Part shown: positions 54,584 to 62,624 of the stretch, in pieces
Layout of the letters: each line of letters opens with the position of its first letter
Position numbering within the stretch: the first letter of the stretch is position 1
Position numbers and translations under genes: made by a program
The notes under the pieces: model-generated
What the model saw: only the letters and a program-made list of their open reading frames with translations
Told to the model about the DNA's origin: nothing
The model's database searches: none
Assembly: GCA_013327885.1 (NCBI GenBank)
Contig: JABUMY010000003.1
Span: forward strand, 388,679-452,678
DNA: 64,000 nucleotides
Reading direction: 5' to 3'
Source: Flavisolibacter longurius
Lineage (GTDB): Bacteria > Bacteroidota > Bacteroidia > Chitinophagales > Chitinophagaceae

Positions 54584-55160
54584 TGGAGTGTTTGTTATGC
54601 GTGTTTGGTAAGTATTGTTGTTGAGTGGAAGTACCGGGTTTTTAAATATCATTGAAGATTGCTTTTGTTTTGGTCATTCTTTTCTTTGGGTTACTTTCTC
54701 CCTTTTCTCTCCCGAAAAGGTGGAGCCAAAAGTTCAAGGAAAAAGCAAATGCTCCGCTGCTTTTTCCAAGGCCTGCGCACAATGGCCATTCAATACCGGT
54801 TGCACTAATCATCTTTCTCTTCAACTTCGTTCTTCACTACAAACTGTAAGCTGCTTTGCTTGTTTTCGGCCTATAATGCAAGGGCCTAAAGGCGCTGTAT
54901 TGCACTATTCTTTTCCTACTGTTAAAAGTTACGTTAGCTAATGCGCAATAAGGCGCTGAACCAGTGGGATCGGGGAGGTTATGGTGAACTGTTTTCTCAT
55001 TTGCGAATTGAACATTGAGCGCTGACTATTAAAAATTCTGGTGGTTTTAAAAACAAAAGCCTCGGCCAAAATGACTGGTTGAGACTAAAAAGTATTGAGA
55101 AAAAGCGAGGGTCTGTGTGTTGGCTGTTCCTCCCACATTGGGGGAGGCTAGGTGGGGGCT
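54584..55160. other. 577-base intergenic region with a hairpin and a dispersed repeat
   Basis: Between the DUF58 gene and the convergent PH-domain gene. No convincing gene is present. A perfect 10-base hairpin lies at 54738-54767, and the 3-prime-UTR repeat copy B occupies the right end (55101-55161). The stretch 54640-54790 is T- and C-rich and looks like decayed repeat DNA. Confidence 0.5.
54738..54767. repeat. hairpin in the DUF58 downstream region
   Basis: GGAAAAAGCA and TGCTTTTTCC, a perfect 10-base inverted repeat with a 10-base loop. It has no following T run, so it is not a standard terminator. Confidence 0.5.
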
Positions 55161-55161
55161 T
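55101..55161 (-). repeat. dispersed 3-prime-UTR repeat, copy B
   Basis: Read on the minus strand, right after the PH-domain gene stop: a CCACCTAGCCTCCCCC and GGGAGGAACAGCC hairpin unit and then CACAGACCCTCGCTTTT. It is homologous to 3187-3246 in the same orientation and position relative to the upstream gene. Confidence 0.75.
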
Positions 55162-55655
55162 TAAATTCCCGGGTGATCATGTACGAGCACATTGTCCATA
55201 CCCCAGCGACGGTTCATGCGACAGATCTCTGCATAATTGCGGATCTGGTCTTTGATCCAGTGGGGTTTGGGAAACGCATCAAACTGCAGCTTTCCTTCGG
55301 CATCATCGGTGCTGAACACAACAATATTACCTACGCCAAACAGGCGGTAGAAAAACGGCTCTTCAATGATGGTGTCCCGAACGCGGTACAATTCGGTTTC
55401 GTTGGTCACTTTGTGAAACACACCTTTTGAAATAATAATCCGCTGGTCAGTAAGCGTGAACCGAACCGTGTTCACCAGCATCCATTTCCACCAGGCATAC
55501 ACGGCAGGCGCCAGCAGGAGCACAAACAAAATAGGATTGGCCAAAACAATGGCCAGTACAATAACACCAGCCGCCAGCAATCCGGCCAGCAAAAAATGTT
55601 TCAGGTTCAGGATCTGCGAAGGATTGGTTTGATGAATAGTTTTTTCGGGTTGCAT
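55161..55655 (-). CDS. PH domain (YdbS-like) membrane protein
   Basis: A 164-residue membrane protein with two adjacent hydrophobic spans (about residues 24-42 and 44-60). A bacterial PH domain follows (bPH_2/YdbS type): VNTVRFTLTDQRIIISKGVF then RVRDTIIEEPFFYRLFGVGN. These proteins are of unknown function in envelope biology. The gene is convergent with the MoxR operon and divergent from the 4-hydroxyphenylpyruvate dioxygenase gene. Its stop codon is followed at once by repeat copy B. Confidence 0.88.
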   Translation of the reverse strand: MQPEKTIHQTNPSQILNLKHFLLAGLLAAGVIVLAIVLANPILFVLLLAPAVYAWWKWMLVNTVRFTLTDQRIIISKGVFHKVTNETELYRVRDTIIEEPFFYRLFGVGNIVVFSTDDAEGKLQFDAFPKPHWIKDQIRNYAEICRMNRRWGMDNVLVHDHPGI

Positions 55656-55682
55656 ACTCCTCTTTTGTCGGCCTAATATAAG

Positions 55683-55690
55683 TAATTTTG
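55683..55690 (+). promoter_or_regulatory. -7 promoter element for the dioxygenase gene
   Basis: TAATTTTG is a perfect TAnnTTTG box. A TTTG at 55664-55667 lies upstream but at a short spacing of 15 bases. It is 27 bases before the ATG. Confidence 0.45.
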
Positions 55691-55716
55691 CAGCAGCCTT
55701 TTTGAAATCATTCTAT

Positions 55717-56850
55717 ATGGAAACAATAACGACCGAGCAGCAAACAACGATTGCAACAACTGACTTTCTTCCCTTACAAGGCACCGATTATGTAGAGTTT
55801 TATGTGGGCAATGCCAAACAGTCCGCTCATTATTACATGAGTGCTTTTGGCTTCCAGGCGCTGGCCTATGCCGGTCCCGAAACCGGCATGCGGGACAGGG
55901 CCAGCTACGTGGTGCGGCAAAACAAATTAACCTTTGTGCTCACCACGCCACTTTACCCGGACAACGAAATTGCCGACCATATCTACAAACATGGCGACGG
56001 GGTAAAAGTATTAGCCTTACGGGTTGACGATGCTACGGCTGCCTGGGAAGAAACCACCCGCCGGGGTGGAAAAAGCTACCTCGAACCAAAGCGTCTCGAG
56101 GATGCTGATGGCGAAGCCGTCATCAGTGGTATCCATACCTATGGCGATACGGTACACCTGTTTGTAGAAAGAAAAGCCTACAACGGACCGTTCCTCCCGG
56201 GCTACCGTGCCTGGAGCAACCCGCATTTTGCGCCGGAAAGCACGGGGCTGCTGTATGTTGATCACTGCGTTGGCAACGTCAACTGGAACGGCATGAACCC
56301 TTGGGTAAAGTTTTATGAAGAAGTGATGGGGTTCCGCAATATCCTGAGCTTTGACGACAATGATATTTCCACCGAATATTCAGCCCTGATGAGCAAGGTC
56401 ATGAGCAATGGCAATGGCTTTGTAAAATTTCCCATCAACGAGCCGGCCGAAGGCAAGAAAAAATCGCAGGTGGAAGAATACCTCGAGTTTTATCGAGGGG
56501 AAGGCGTTCAGCATGTGGCCCTTGCCACGGCTGATATTGTGACAACAGTGCGACAGCTCAAAAGCCGCGGTGTTGAATTTTTGCAGGTGCCTACCTCTTA
56601 TTACGATGATCTTTTGGACCGTGTGGGCACAATAGACGAGGACCTGGCGCCGTTGAAAGAACTGGGCATCCTGGTGGACCGGGACGATGAGGGCTACCTG
56701 TTGCAGTTGTTCTCTAAACCTGTTCAGGACCGGCCGACAGTTTTCTTTGAGATCATCCAGCGCAAAGGGGCGAAAAGCTTTGGCAAAGGAAATTTCAAGG
56801 CGCTGTTTGAAGCCATCGAGCGGGAACAGGAGGCGAGGGGGAATTTGTAG
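55717..56850 (+). CDS. hppD: 4-hydroxyphenylpyruvate dioxygenase
   Basis: A 377-residue iron dioxygenase that converts 4-hydroxyphenylpyruvate to homogentisate in tyrosine breakdown. The facial triad is His183 (YVDHCVGN), His266 (VQHVALATADI) and Glu345 (FFEIIQRKG). The two-domain vicinal-oxygen-chelate layout is clear, the length is typical, and the C-terminal gating region GNFKALFEAIE is present. The ATG at 55717 is preferred; an in-frame TTG five codons upstream is less likely. No homogentisate dioxygenase gene lies nearby. Confidence 0.96.
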   Translation: METITTEQQTTIATTDFLPLQGTDYVEFYVGNAKQSAHYYMSAFGFQALAYAGPETGMRDRASYVVRQNKLTFVLTTPLYPDNEIADHIYKHGDGVKVLALRVDDATAAWEETTRRGGKSYLEPKRLEDADGEAVISGIHTYGDTVHLFVERKAYNGPFLPGYRAWSNPHFAPESTGLLYVDHCVGNVNWNGMNPWVKFYEEVMGFRNILSFDDNDISTEYSALMSKVMSNGNGFVKFPINEPAEGKKKSQVEEYLEFYRGEGVQHVALATADIVTTVRQLKSRGVEFLQVPTSYYDDLLDRVGTIDEDLAPLKELGILVDRDDEGYLLQLFSKPVQDRPTVFFEIIQRKGAKSFGKGNFKALFEAIEREQEARGNL

Positions 56851-56869
56851 TTTGTTGTTAAAAGGTTGC

Positions 56870-56938
56870 TTAGTTGATTGGTTGGATTCACTTGTCAACC
56901 TATCAACTAATCAACTTAATAACTCCCTAACCTCCCTA
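56870..56938. repeat. fold-back array with ATCAACT-like units
   Basis: A 15-base inverted repeat (56870-56884 with 56896-56910, 14 of 15 positions paired) and a run of 7-base units to 56938 (CAACCTA, TCAACTA, ATCAACT, TAATAAC, TCCCTAA, CCTCCCT). It lies between the dioxygenase and L,D-transpeptidase genes. Confidence 0.7.
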
Positions 56939-57018
56939 GCCATTTCCCCCATCCACCGTATTTTTCCATTTTGTTTGCATCTGTTTACTGAACTTGCCAC
57001 TATAAAGTTGATTTTCGG

Positions 57019-58173
57019 ATGAAGAAACTTTTTCTGCCATTTTTCTTGCTTCTTTCGGTTTTTGGCGCTGCACAAGGTACCCAGGCCTCGTTTATCGATT
57101 ACCAGCGGAACTTTTCGCGGCCTTCCATGGCCATGCAAAAAAAGCTGGACACGCTGCAAAAACAGTTTGCCGCCAAAGGCTTTCAGTGGCCTGCCGCCAA
57201 TATGTACATCCGTTCGTTCAAGTACGATGGGCAACTGGAGATATGGATCAGCAATTCGAGGAAGGAGCCGTACAAGCTGTTTAAAACCTACCGCGTTTGC
57301 GCACTGGCCGGTTCGCTGGGTCCCAAGCGCATGCAGGGCGATTACCAGGTACCCGAAGGCTTTTATTATATCAACGAGTTCAACCCCAACAGCAATTATT
57401 TTCTTTCCCTGGGGCTGAACTATCCCAATGCTTCCGATAAAATTCTTTCTGATCCTACCCGTCCCGGTGGCGATATCTATATTCACGGCAGTTGTGTAAC
57501 GGTGGGCTGCATCCCGGTGACCGATCAGCAGATCGACGAGATTTACCTGCTGGCCGCCTACGCAAAAAACGCTGGCCAGGATTATATCCCGGTGCATATT
57601 TTCCCAATCCGCTACAATACAGCCAAAAGTGTGGAGTACTTGTCGACGCTTACAAAAAATGACGATAAGCTAAAAACATTTGCGGCCAAGCTCGAAGCCG
57701 TGTATGATCATTTTGAAGTCACCCGCAAGCTACCGGTGATAATGGTGGACAACCGCGGCGAGTACCAATATGGTGGCCTTACCAAAAAAGTAGTGGTAAC
57801 ACCGCCGCCGCCCAAAAAGCGGGAGCCGGTACAGCACCGGGTTCGCACCATCACCGAACTGGCTGATGTGGTGCTTACCTGGCCTAAGTTCCAGGGCGGC
57901 AGCAACGGCTTTCTGAAATACCTTGACCAGATGGGGCAGGCCCTTGGCGCCAAGCTGCCGCAAGGCGTGAAAAAGGCCAATGTGCAGGTAGAGTTTATTG
58001 TGGATACTGATGGCGTACCCACCAACTTTAAAGTGCTGCAAGGGGTAAACGAAGAATTTGACGACGAAATGATCACCGTGCTTGAAAACATGCCGGCATG
58101 GGAACCTGCCATGCTCGATGGCAACAAAGTGGTGGCGAAAAAGATCAAGCAGAGTTTTGTGGTGGAGAAGTAA
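57019..58173 (+). CDS. L,D-transpeptidase (YkuD) fused to a TonB-type C-terminal domain
   Basis: A 384-residue secreted protein with a signal peptide (about 1-19). The YkuD fold spans about residues 55-195, with the catalytic motif at DIYIHGSCVTVGCIPV (His156, Cys164). After a proline-rich linker (TPPPPKKREPV) comes a TonB C-terminal-like domain (about 285-384: FKYLDQMGQ-like, VQVEFIVDTDGVPTNFKVL, ENMPAWEPAML). It would form 3-3 peptidoglycan crosslinks or attach proteins to the wall. The TonB-like tail on a wall enzyme is unusual. The gene is ended by a terminator. Confidence 0.85.
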   Translation: MKKLFLPFFLLLSVFGAAQGTQASFIDYQRNFSRPSMAMQKKLDTLQKQFAAKGFQWPAANMYIRSFKYDGQLEIWISNSRKEPYKLFKTYRVCALAGSLGPKRMQGDYQVPEGFYYINEFNPNSNYFLSLGLNYPNASDKILSDPTRPGGDIYIHGSCVTVGCIPVTDQQIDEIYLLAAYAKNAGQDYIPVHIFPIRYNTAKSVEYLSTLTKNDDKLKTFAAKLEAVYDHFEVTRKLPVIMVDNRGEYQYGGLTKKVVVTPPPPKKREPVQHRVRTITELADVVLTWPKFQGGSNGFLKYLDQMGQALGAKLPQGVKKANVQVEFIVDTDGVPTNFKVLQGVNEEFDDEMITVLENMPAWEPAMLDGNKVVAKKIKQSFVVEK

Positions 58174-58191
58174 GGGATGGTATGCTAGTAA

Positions 58192-58216
58192 GATATTGAG
58201 GATATTGTGATATTGT
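58192..58216. repeat. octamer array, GATATTGN family, second copy
   Basis: GATATTGAG, GATATTGT, GATATTGT at 58192, 58201 and 58209, right after the L,D-transpeptidase gene. Same family as 15867-15906, also after a gene for a secreted wall-associated protein. Confidence 0.65.
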
Positions 58217-58263
58217 TTTAGGGATGGGATTTATACATTGAATTGACCTATATAAATTGTAAG

Positions 58264-58290
58264 AGCAGCCTTTGGGCTGCTTTTATTTTG
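58264..58290 (+). terminator. terminator of the L,D-transpeptidase gene
   Basis: Stem AGCAGCC with GGCTGCT and a 4-base loop, followed by TTTATTTTG. Confidence 0.8.
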
Positions 58291-59066
58291 AATGGTAGGT
58301 TTTGTTTTTATGAAAAGATAAAATAGGCTGACTCTTTTTTGTTTTGGAGAGAAGAAAGAGGAGGAATAGGCAATGTGATGGATTTCCAACAGAGGACATC
58401 ATGGCAAAAAGAAAACTGTTCCTGTTCACCCATAATCACACCTTTCGCTGGACAATTCTGCTTACGACAATAGCTATTTGTGGGAACTTCTGGTGTGAAG
58501 CACATTAATCTCCGGCGTTCCTTCCCTTATTTTATTGTTGTTTTTACCCATTCCACTTACCCTCAACAATTGCCTCAAGCATTCAGTTGATGGATGAGTT
58601 AATCCCGTGAACATTTTCATTACGTAGGTTTTCTTCTTTTCCTTTCCGGTGAAACCTGCCCATTTTACGGCCACAGCGGCCTTTTCAAAGACTGGTCCCC
58701 ATAGCGTTCAAAAAAGGTAAAATTTGCCTGCGTAATCTTACGTTGAGCCTAACAGTAGTTGCAACAGCAACTTATTGGGTAGATTACCGCTGCGGCCGTA
58801 TTAACCATAAGAAAAAGAAAGAGCAAAACTGCCATTGTGCAGGAAGCGGGAGCACTATACTTTTGTACCAGTTAATTGAAAAACAAAACCAATCCAATAC
58901 TGAAGAAAAACCAAAACCAATTGCCTAGAAGAAAAACCAATTCCGTTATCCGTTGAAGTCCGTTTTTAATTTAGTCCCTGAAAACTGTTCCAATTCTTAT
59001 GAAAACCGCAGGCGTCCAATCCGAATGAAAACCAACTAATACCAACTAAGAGCGCCTGAATGAATT
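58291..59066. other. gene-free region with a long inverted repeat, candidate ncRNA
   Basis: About 780 bases with no convincing coding frame. A 13-base inverted repeat (58667-58679 with 58787-58799, 12 of 13 positions pairing) encloses about 107 bases. An A-rich tract of ACCAA-type words runs from about 58870 to 59050. A rightward terminator at 59067 ends a transcript that starts in this region, but no gene was found for it. A small RNA is possible; so is decayed sequence. Confidence 0.4.
58667..58799. repeat. inverted repeat with a 107-base loop
   Basis: ACGGCCACAGCGG (58667-58679) pairs with CCGCTGCGGCCGT (58787-58799) at 12 of 13 positions. It lies in an 880-base region without genes. Confidence 0.5.
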
Positions 59067-59095
59067 ATCCCCCGTTTTTGACGGGGGATTTTATT
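59067..59095 (+). terminator. orphan rho-independent terminator
   Basis: A perfect 9-base stem (ATCCCCCGT with ACGGGGGAT) and TTTTATTTT on the plus strand. The nearest upstream plus-strand gene already has its own terminator at 58264. Confidence 0.8.
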
Positions 59096-59111
59096 TTAAA
59101 GACGTTATAGG

Positions 59112-59408
59112 TTAAGCGTAAAATTCGGCTGACTGGTAAGGACTCACCTCTTTCTTGATGGTAAGCCGCGGCTTCAGGTTGGCGCCGTTTGTTAGTAGTT
59201 TTAATTTTTCCGAAGAATTATAAGCCATCACCGAAACCAGGTCTTCCGAATCTTTTTGGTAAAAGATCTCGACAAGCAGATCATCCAGTTCGTACAGGTC
59301 AACGATAAACCCGTCTTCCATTCGTGAAAGCAGGAAGGAAGCGCTTGCAAGCAGCATATCCGCCTGTTTTTGGTAGTCCAGTTGATAGAATTCAGTTGCT
59401 GAGAGCAT
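59112..59408 (-). CDS. hypothetical protein, 98 aa
   Basis: A small soluble protein with a helical N-terminus (MLSATEFYQLDYQKQADML) and a beta-strand region (DGFIVDLYELDDLLVEIFYQ). No signal or membrane segment. It looks real from codon and residue pattern, but the family is not recognised. It ends before the orphan terminator on the other strand and is preceded by 345 gene-free bases. Confidence 0.6.
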   Translation of the reverse strand: MLSATEFYQLDYQKQADMLLASASFLLSRMEDGFIVDLYELDDLLVEIFYQKDSEDLVSVMAYNSSEKLKLLTNGANLKPRLTIKKEVSPYQSAEFYA

Positions 59409-59753
59409 AGTGGCCTTTTTAAAGTTGTAACCTTACCTGACAAAATGAACAGTTATTGTGCCAAGTTGGTTCAACCCGGAAAAGCTAGTGAAACAGCGTG
59501 AAACAAACAAATAACAGCGTACAAAATTTGCCAAATTGGGGAATTATACGCAAAATTTGTCAACTGTCGGGCTTCCATTTTGGCAGGAAAGTAAGAAGGT
59601 TGATTTTGCCTTACATCAATAGTCTTTTGCGATTTCGATCATAAAATGGAGCACAAAGAACACAAAGCGTTACAAAGGACACAACGAAAGGCAAATGATT
59701 CAGCCTGTTCTCATTCTCGCCATTGCAATCCTCCAGTAGCCAGCAGCTAAAAG
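59409..59753. other. intergenic, A/T-rich, with a heptamer array at its right end
   Basis: About 345 bases between the 98-residue protein gene and metZ. No gene seen. The right edge holds a decayed heptamer array that overlaps the metZ stop. Confidence 0.4.
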
Positions 59754-59762
59754 CTAGCTGCT
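59735..59762. repeat. decayed heptamer array, AGTAGCC/AGCTGCT family
   Basis: Four 7-base units (AGTAGCC, AGCAGCT, AAAAGCT, AGCTGCT), related to the GCTAGTA and AGCTACT arrays at 23743 and 26606. It overlaps the end of metZ (stop at 59754). Confidence 0.55.
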
Positions 59763-60926
59763 TCCCTCCAGCGCCTGCAAAATATCCGCAACAATGTCTT
59801 CCTTTTTTTCCAGCCCGGCCGAAATGCGGATCAATCCCTGCGTTATGCCAACCGTTTGCCTTTCCTCTTCGGTAAGCTTGGCGTGGGTAGTGCTGGCGGG
59901 GTGCGAAGCAATGCTACGGGTGTCACCCAGGTTAGCTGTTAGCGAAAGCATCTTCAGGCAGTTCAGGAATTTTCTTCCCGCATCCACGCCGCCGGTAATT
60001 TCAAAGCAAACAATGCCGCCGCCATCGCTCATTTGTTTTTTGGCAATGGCGTGCTGCGGATGTGAGGGGAGAAAAGGGTAGCGCACCCAGGCCACTTGCG
60101 GGTGGCCTTCCAGCGACTGGGCAATAAACAGGGCATTGGCGGCATGCCGTTCCATCCGCACTTCCAGGGTTTCGAGGCTTTTGCTCAGCACCCAGGCGTT
60201 AAAAGGAGAAAGGGCAGGCCCTGTGCTGCGACAGAAAAGATAAATCTCTTTGATCAGGTCCTTGCGGCCCACAACGGCGCCGCCCAACACACGACCCTGG
60301 CCGTCGAGCCACTTGGTGCCGGAGTGTACCACCAGGTCGGCACCAAACCGGATGGGCTGCTGCGATACCGGCGTGGCAAAACAATTGTCCACGTTCAGCA
60401 GAAGGTTGTGCTTTTTGGCCAGCGCCGAAAGGGCTTCCAGGTCAATGATGTCGAGCCCTGGATTGGTTGGCGTTTCCACAAAGATCATCTTGGTATTGGG
60501 CCGGATCTGCGCTTCCCATTCTTCTGGTTTGGCCGCATTGAAATAGCTGGTCTCGATGCCGAATTTGGGCAGGTATTTGGTGATGACGGTATGCGTACTG
60601 CCAAAGATGGCGTTGCAGGAAAGCAGGTGGTCGCCTTGCTTCAGCAGGGCCAGAAAAGAGGAAGAGATAGCACTCATGCCCGAGGCCGTGGCAAATCCCG
60701 CTTCGGCGCCTTCCAGTATGCAAACCCTGTCGACAAACTCCTGCACGTTGGGATTGGAAAAGCGGCTGTAAATATTGTCGTCCGTTTCATCGGCAAAGGC
60801 AGCCTGCATGTCGCCGGCGTTCTCAAAACAAAATGAACTGGTCAGAAAAAGAGGGGAGGAATGCTCCATTTGAACCGTGCGGTCGACCTGTGTACGGATG
60901 GCTTTTGTGATGCGGTGTTGCTCCAT
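59754..60926 (-). CDS. metZ: O-succinyl/acetylhomoserine sulfhydrylase (trans-sulfuration family)
   Basis: A 390-residue PLP enzyme. The PLP lysine is in VVHSGTKWLDGQGRVLGG. Other blocks are ATASGMSAISSSFLALL, VETPTNPGLDI and VDNCFATP, and the C-terminal SHPASTTHAKL with ISAGLE. Sequence style fits MetZ-type sulfhydrylases rather than cystathionine synthases. With MetX next to it (homoserine acetyltransferase), it would join acetylhomoserine and sulfide to homocysteine for methionine synthesis. The two genes are 282 bases apart on the same strand. Confidence 0.88.
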   Translation of the reverse strand: MEQHRITKAIRTQVDRTVQMEHSSPLFLTSSFCFENAGDMQAAFADETDDNIYSRFSNPNVQEFVDRVCILEGAEAGFATASGMSAISSSFLALLKQGDHLLSCNAIFGSTHTVITKYLPKFGIETSYFNAAKPEEWEAQIRPNTKMIFVETPTNPGLDIIDLEALSALAKKHNLLLNVDNCFATPVSQQPIRFGADLVVHSGTKWLDGQGRVLGGAVVGRKDLIKEIYLFCRSTGPALSPFNAWVLSKSLETLEVRMERHAANALFIAQSLEGHPQVAWVRYPFLPSHPQHAIAKKQMSDGGGIVCFEITGGVDAGRKFLNCLKMLSLTANLGDTRSIASHPASTTHAKLTEEERQTVGITQGLIRISAGLEKKEDIVADILQALEGSS

Positions 60927-60983
60927 GGGCCAAATCTAATGCCGAATCGAGGAAATCTGTTCGGGAAAAGGAGGAAAGGGAGA

Positions 60984-61018
60984 GTAGGCAGTAAGCAGTA
61001 GGCAGTAGGCAGTAAGGT
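60984..61018. repeat. heptamer array, AGTAGGC family
   Basis: Five 7-base units: AGTAGGC, AGTAAGC, AGTAGGC, AGTAGGC, AGTAAGG. Located between metZ and metX. Its sequence is close to the complement of the ACTGCCT arm at 22996. Confidence 0.8.
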
Positions 61019-61208
61019 TAATTGGGAGTAGTAGAAAAGCTGGATAAGTTTTTTTTATTTTAAGACTTTATCTAATCGCCATTTTGGGAAGGGGGGATGG
61101 GCATTACAATTGTGGTTTTATTCCATAAGAATTGGGTCACGAAGGGTTGGAAGAGCCACGAGGGACACAAAGGGTAGATGTTACCCTTACTAATGACAAT
61201 AAGTTTGA

Positions 61209-62273
61209 CTATTGTGTCAGCCAGTTGCGCAGGTGATCGGTGATGGCCGCTGTTTCTACCAGGAAGCCATCGTGCCCATACAGGGAGTCGATGGCGGCAT
61301 AGGTGGCACCGGGAATATGGGCGGCTATCAGTTGCTGCTCCTGCAAGGGACAAAGAAGATCGGAAGTGATACCGATCACCAGGGTTTTTGCCCTTATCGA
61401 TCCGAGGGCTGCTTCTACGCTGCCGCGTCCCCGGCCCAGGTTGTGGGTATCCATGGCCTTGCTCAGTGTATAATAACTCACGGCGGTAAACCGGGAGGCC
61501 AGTTTTTCGCCCTGGTATTTGATATAAGAAGAAGCCATAAACCCATCCTGCTTTGAATCGTCGGTATCCGTTTGTGTTTTCACAAAGGACTCGTAGCTAC
61601 GATAAGTGACCATGCCAATGGCCCTTGCTACTTTGAGCCCCTCCCTGCCGGCGGAAAGATCGTTGGTCTGCCAGGTGGGATCGGTTTCAATGGCCATGCG
61701 CTGGGCCGTGTGAATGCCGATGCCCCAGGCCGTTTCTTTGGCCGCTGTGGTGATCAGGAAAATGTGTTGAATAATGGCCGGTTCCATCACCGCCCACTCC
61801 AACACCTGGTACCCGCCCATGCTGCCGCCGGCCAGCAGGTGAATGCCCCGAATCCCTAAGTGCTGTCGCAACAGAACATGTGCTGCCACCATATCGCGGA
61901 TGGTAATGAACGGAAAGTGGTGCCCGTATTGTTGGCCGGTTTGCGGGTTGGTGCTTCCCGGGCCCGTGGTGCCGTAACAGGAACCCAGAATATTGGCGCA
62001 AACCACAAAATAGCGGGATGTGTCAAAGGCAAGGCCTTCGCCGATAAGGTTAGGCCACCATTCGCTGGCAGCCGCGTTGGCGGTAAGGGCATGGCAAACC
62101 CAAACCACATTGTCGCCGGTGTCGGAGAGGGTTCCCCAGGTTTGGTAGGTTATCGTAAGCTCCTGGATTACTTCGCCGTTTTCCAGGACAAAGGGTTGGT
62201 TGTGATGATAGATCTGCGGGTTGTTGTCCTGCCGTGAGTTCTGTGCCGATGGTATGGTGGATGGGGTATTCAT
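61209..62273 (-). CDS. metX: homoserine O-acetyltransferase
   Basis: A 354-residue alpha/beta hydrolase-fold acetyltransferase. The nucleophile lies in LLAGGSMGGYQVLEW, and the catalytic Asp and His lie in GITSDLLCPLQEQQL and LYGHDGFLVE. The N-terminal GEVIQELTITYQTWG and NVVWVCHALTANAAASEWW blocks match MetX. It makes O-acetylhomoserine from homoserine and acetyl-CoA for the neighbouring MetZ. The ATG at 62273 is chosen; a longer frame upstream has no family match. The 5-prime region holds a possible structured leader. Confidence 0.92.
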   Translation of the reverse strand: MNTPSTIPSAQNSRQDNNPQIYHHNQPFVLENGEVIQELTITYQTWGTLSDTGDNVVWVCHALTANAAASEWWPNLIGEGLAFDTSRYFVVCANILGSCYGTTGPGSTNPQTGQQYGHHFPFITIRDMVAAHVLLRQHLGIRGIHLLAGGSMGGYQVLEWAVMEPAIIQHIFLITTAAKETAWGIGIHTAQRMAIETDPTWQTNDLSAGREGLKVARAIGMVTYRSYESFVKTQTDTDDSKQDGFMASSYIKYQGEKLASRFTAVSYYTLSKAMDTHNLGRGRGSVEAALGSIRAKTLVIGITSDLLCPLQEQQLIAAHIPGATYAAIDSLYGHDGFLVETAAITDHLRNWLTQ

Positions 62274-62433
62274 TGGTAAGCCGCAAAATTGGAGAAATCT
62301 GGAAACTGGCAATGAGTTTTGAGAAAAGAAGTTTTGGGCGGGGTTATAGATAGTGAGAAACACACCGTTTTTTGGGATGGTTGTTTCTTCTGTGGCCGGG
62401 AAAGGAGAATGGTTTCGTGCTGTTTGCTGCATT

Positions 62434-62600
62434 TAGATGGTGGAAGGGTTGGGGTGCATCACAAATTGCATATTTGCTCCTGGTGGCGTCCTCGCCAACT
62501 TGCTTTTCTCCACCGGTTTCGCCGCTCATCTAACCGTTGACGAGGACGGCAACGGCAGCACCTCAATTAATAAGGTCTTGCCATTTATCATGCACCCGTT
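62434..62600 (-). promoter_or_regulatory. possible structured leader of metX
   Basis: Reading on the minus strand, a CCGTTG/CAACGG stem encloses CGTCCTCG, which is exactly complementary to CGAGGACG about 60 bases downstream. That downstream block is in turn the loop of a GGTGG/CCACC hairpin. The two 8-base blocks could form a pseudoknot or compete. The pattern does not match a SAM riboswitch class I know, so this is a weak, structure-only call. Confidence 0.25.
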
Positions 62601-62624
62601 GGAAGGTAGCTACCTTTAATAGCC

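Noticed and set aside
54615..54941. 108-codon plus-strand frame between the DUF58 and PH-domain genes
   Set aside because: Serine/phenylalanine-rich product of low-complexity T/C-rich DNA; no ribosome site and no family resemblance.
58743..58928. 61-codon plus-strand frame before the orphan terminator
   Set aside because: Starts at TTG in A-rich DNA, with a lysine/asparagine-rich low-complexity product; a non-coding transcript is more likely.
60096..60836. 246-codon open frame on the plus strand
   Set aside because: Antisense to metZ, whose PLP lysine and other motifs confirm the minus strand.
62344..62529. 61-codon minus-strand frame upstream of metX
   Set aside because: No family match, overlaps a region better explained as a structured leader, and its codon pattern is weak.
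62434..62600. SAM riboswitch upstream of metX
   Set aside because: Looked for the SAM-I and SAM-II core sequences and did not find them; only untyped complementary stems remain.
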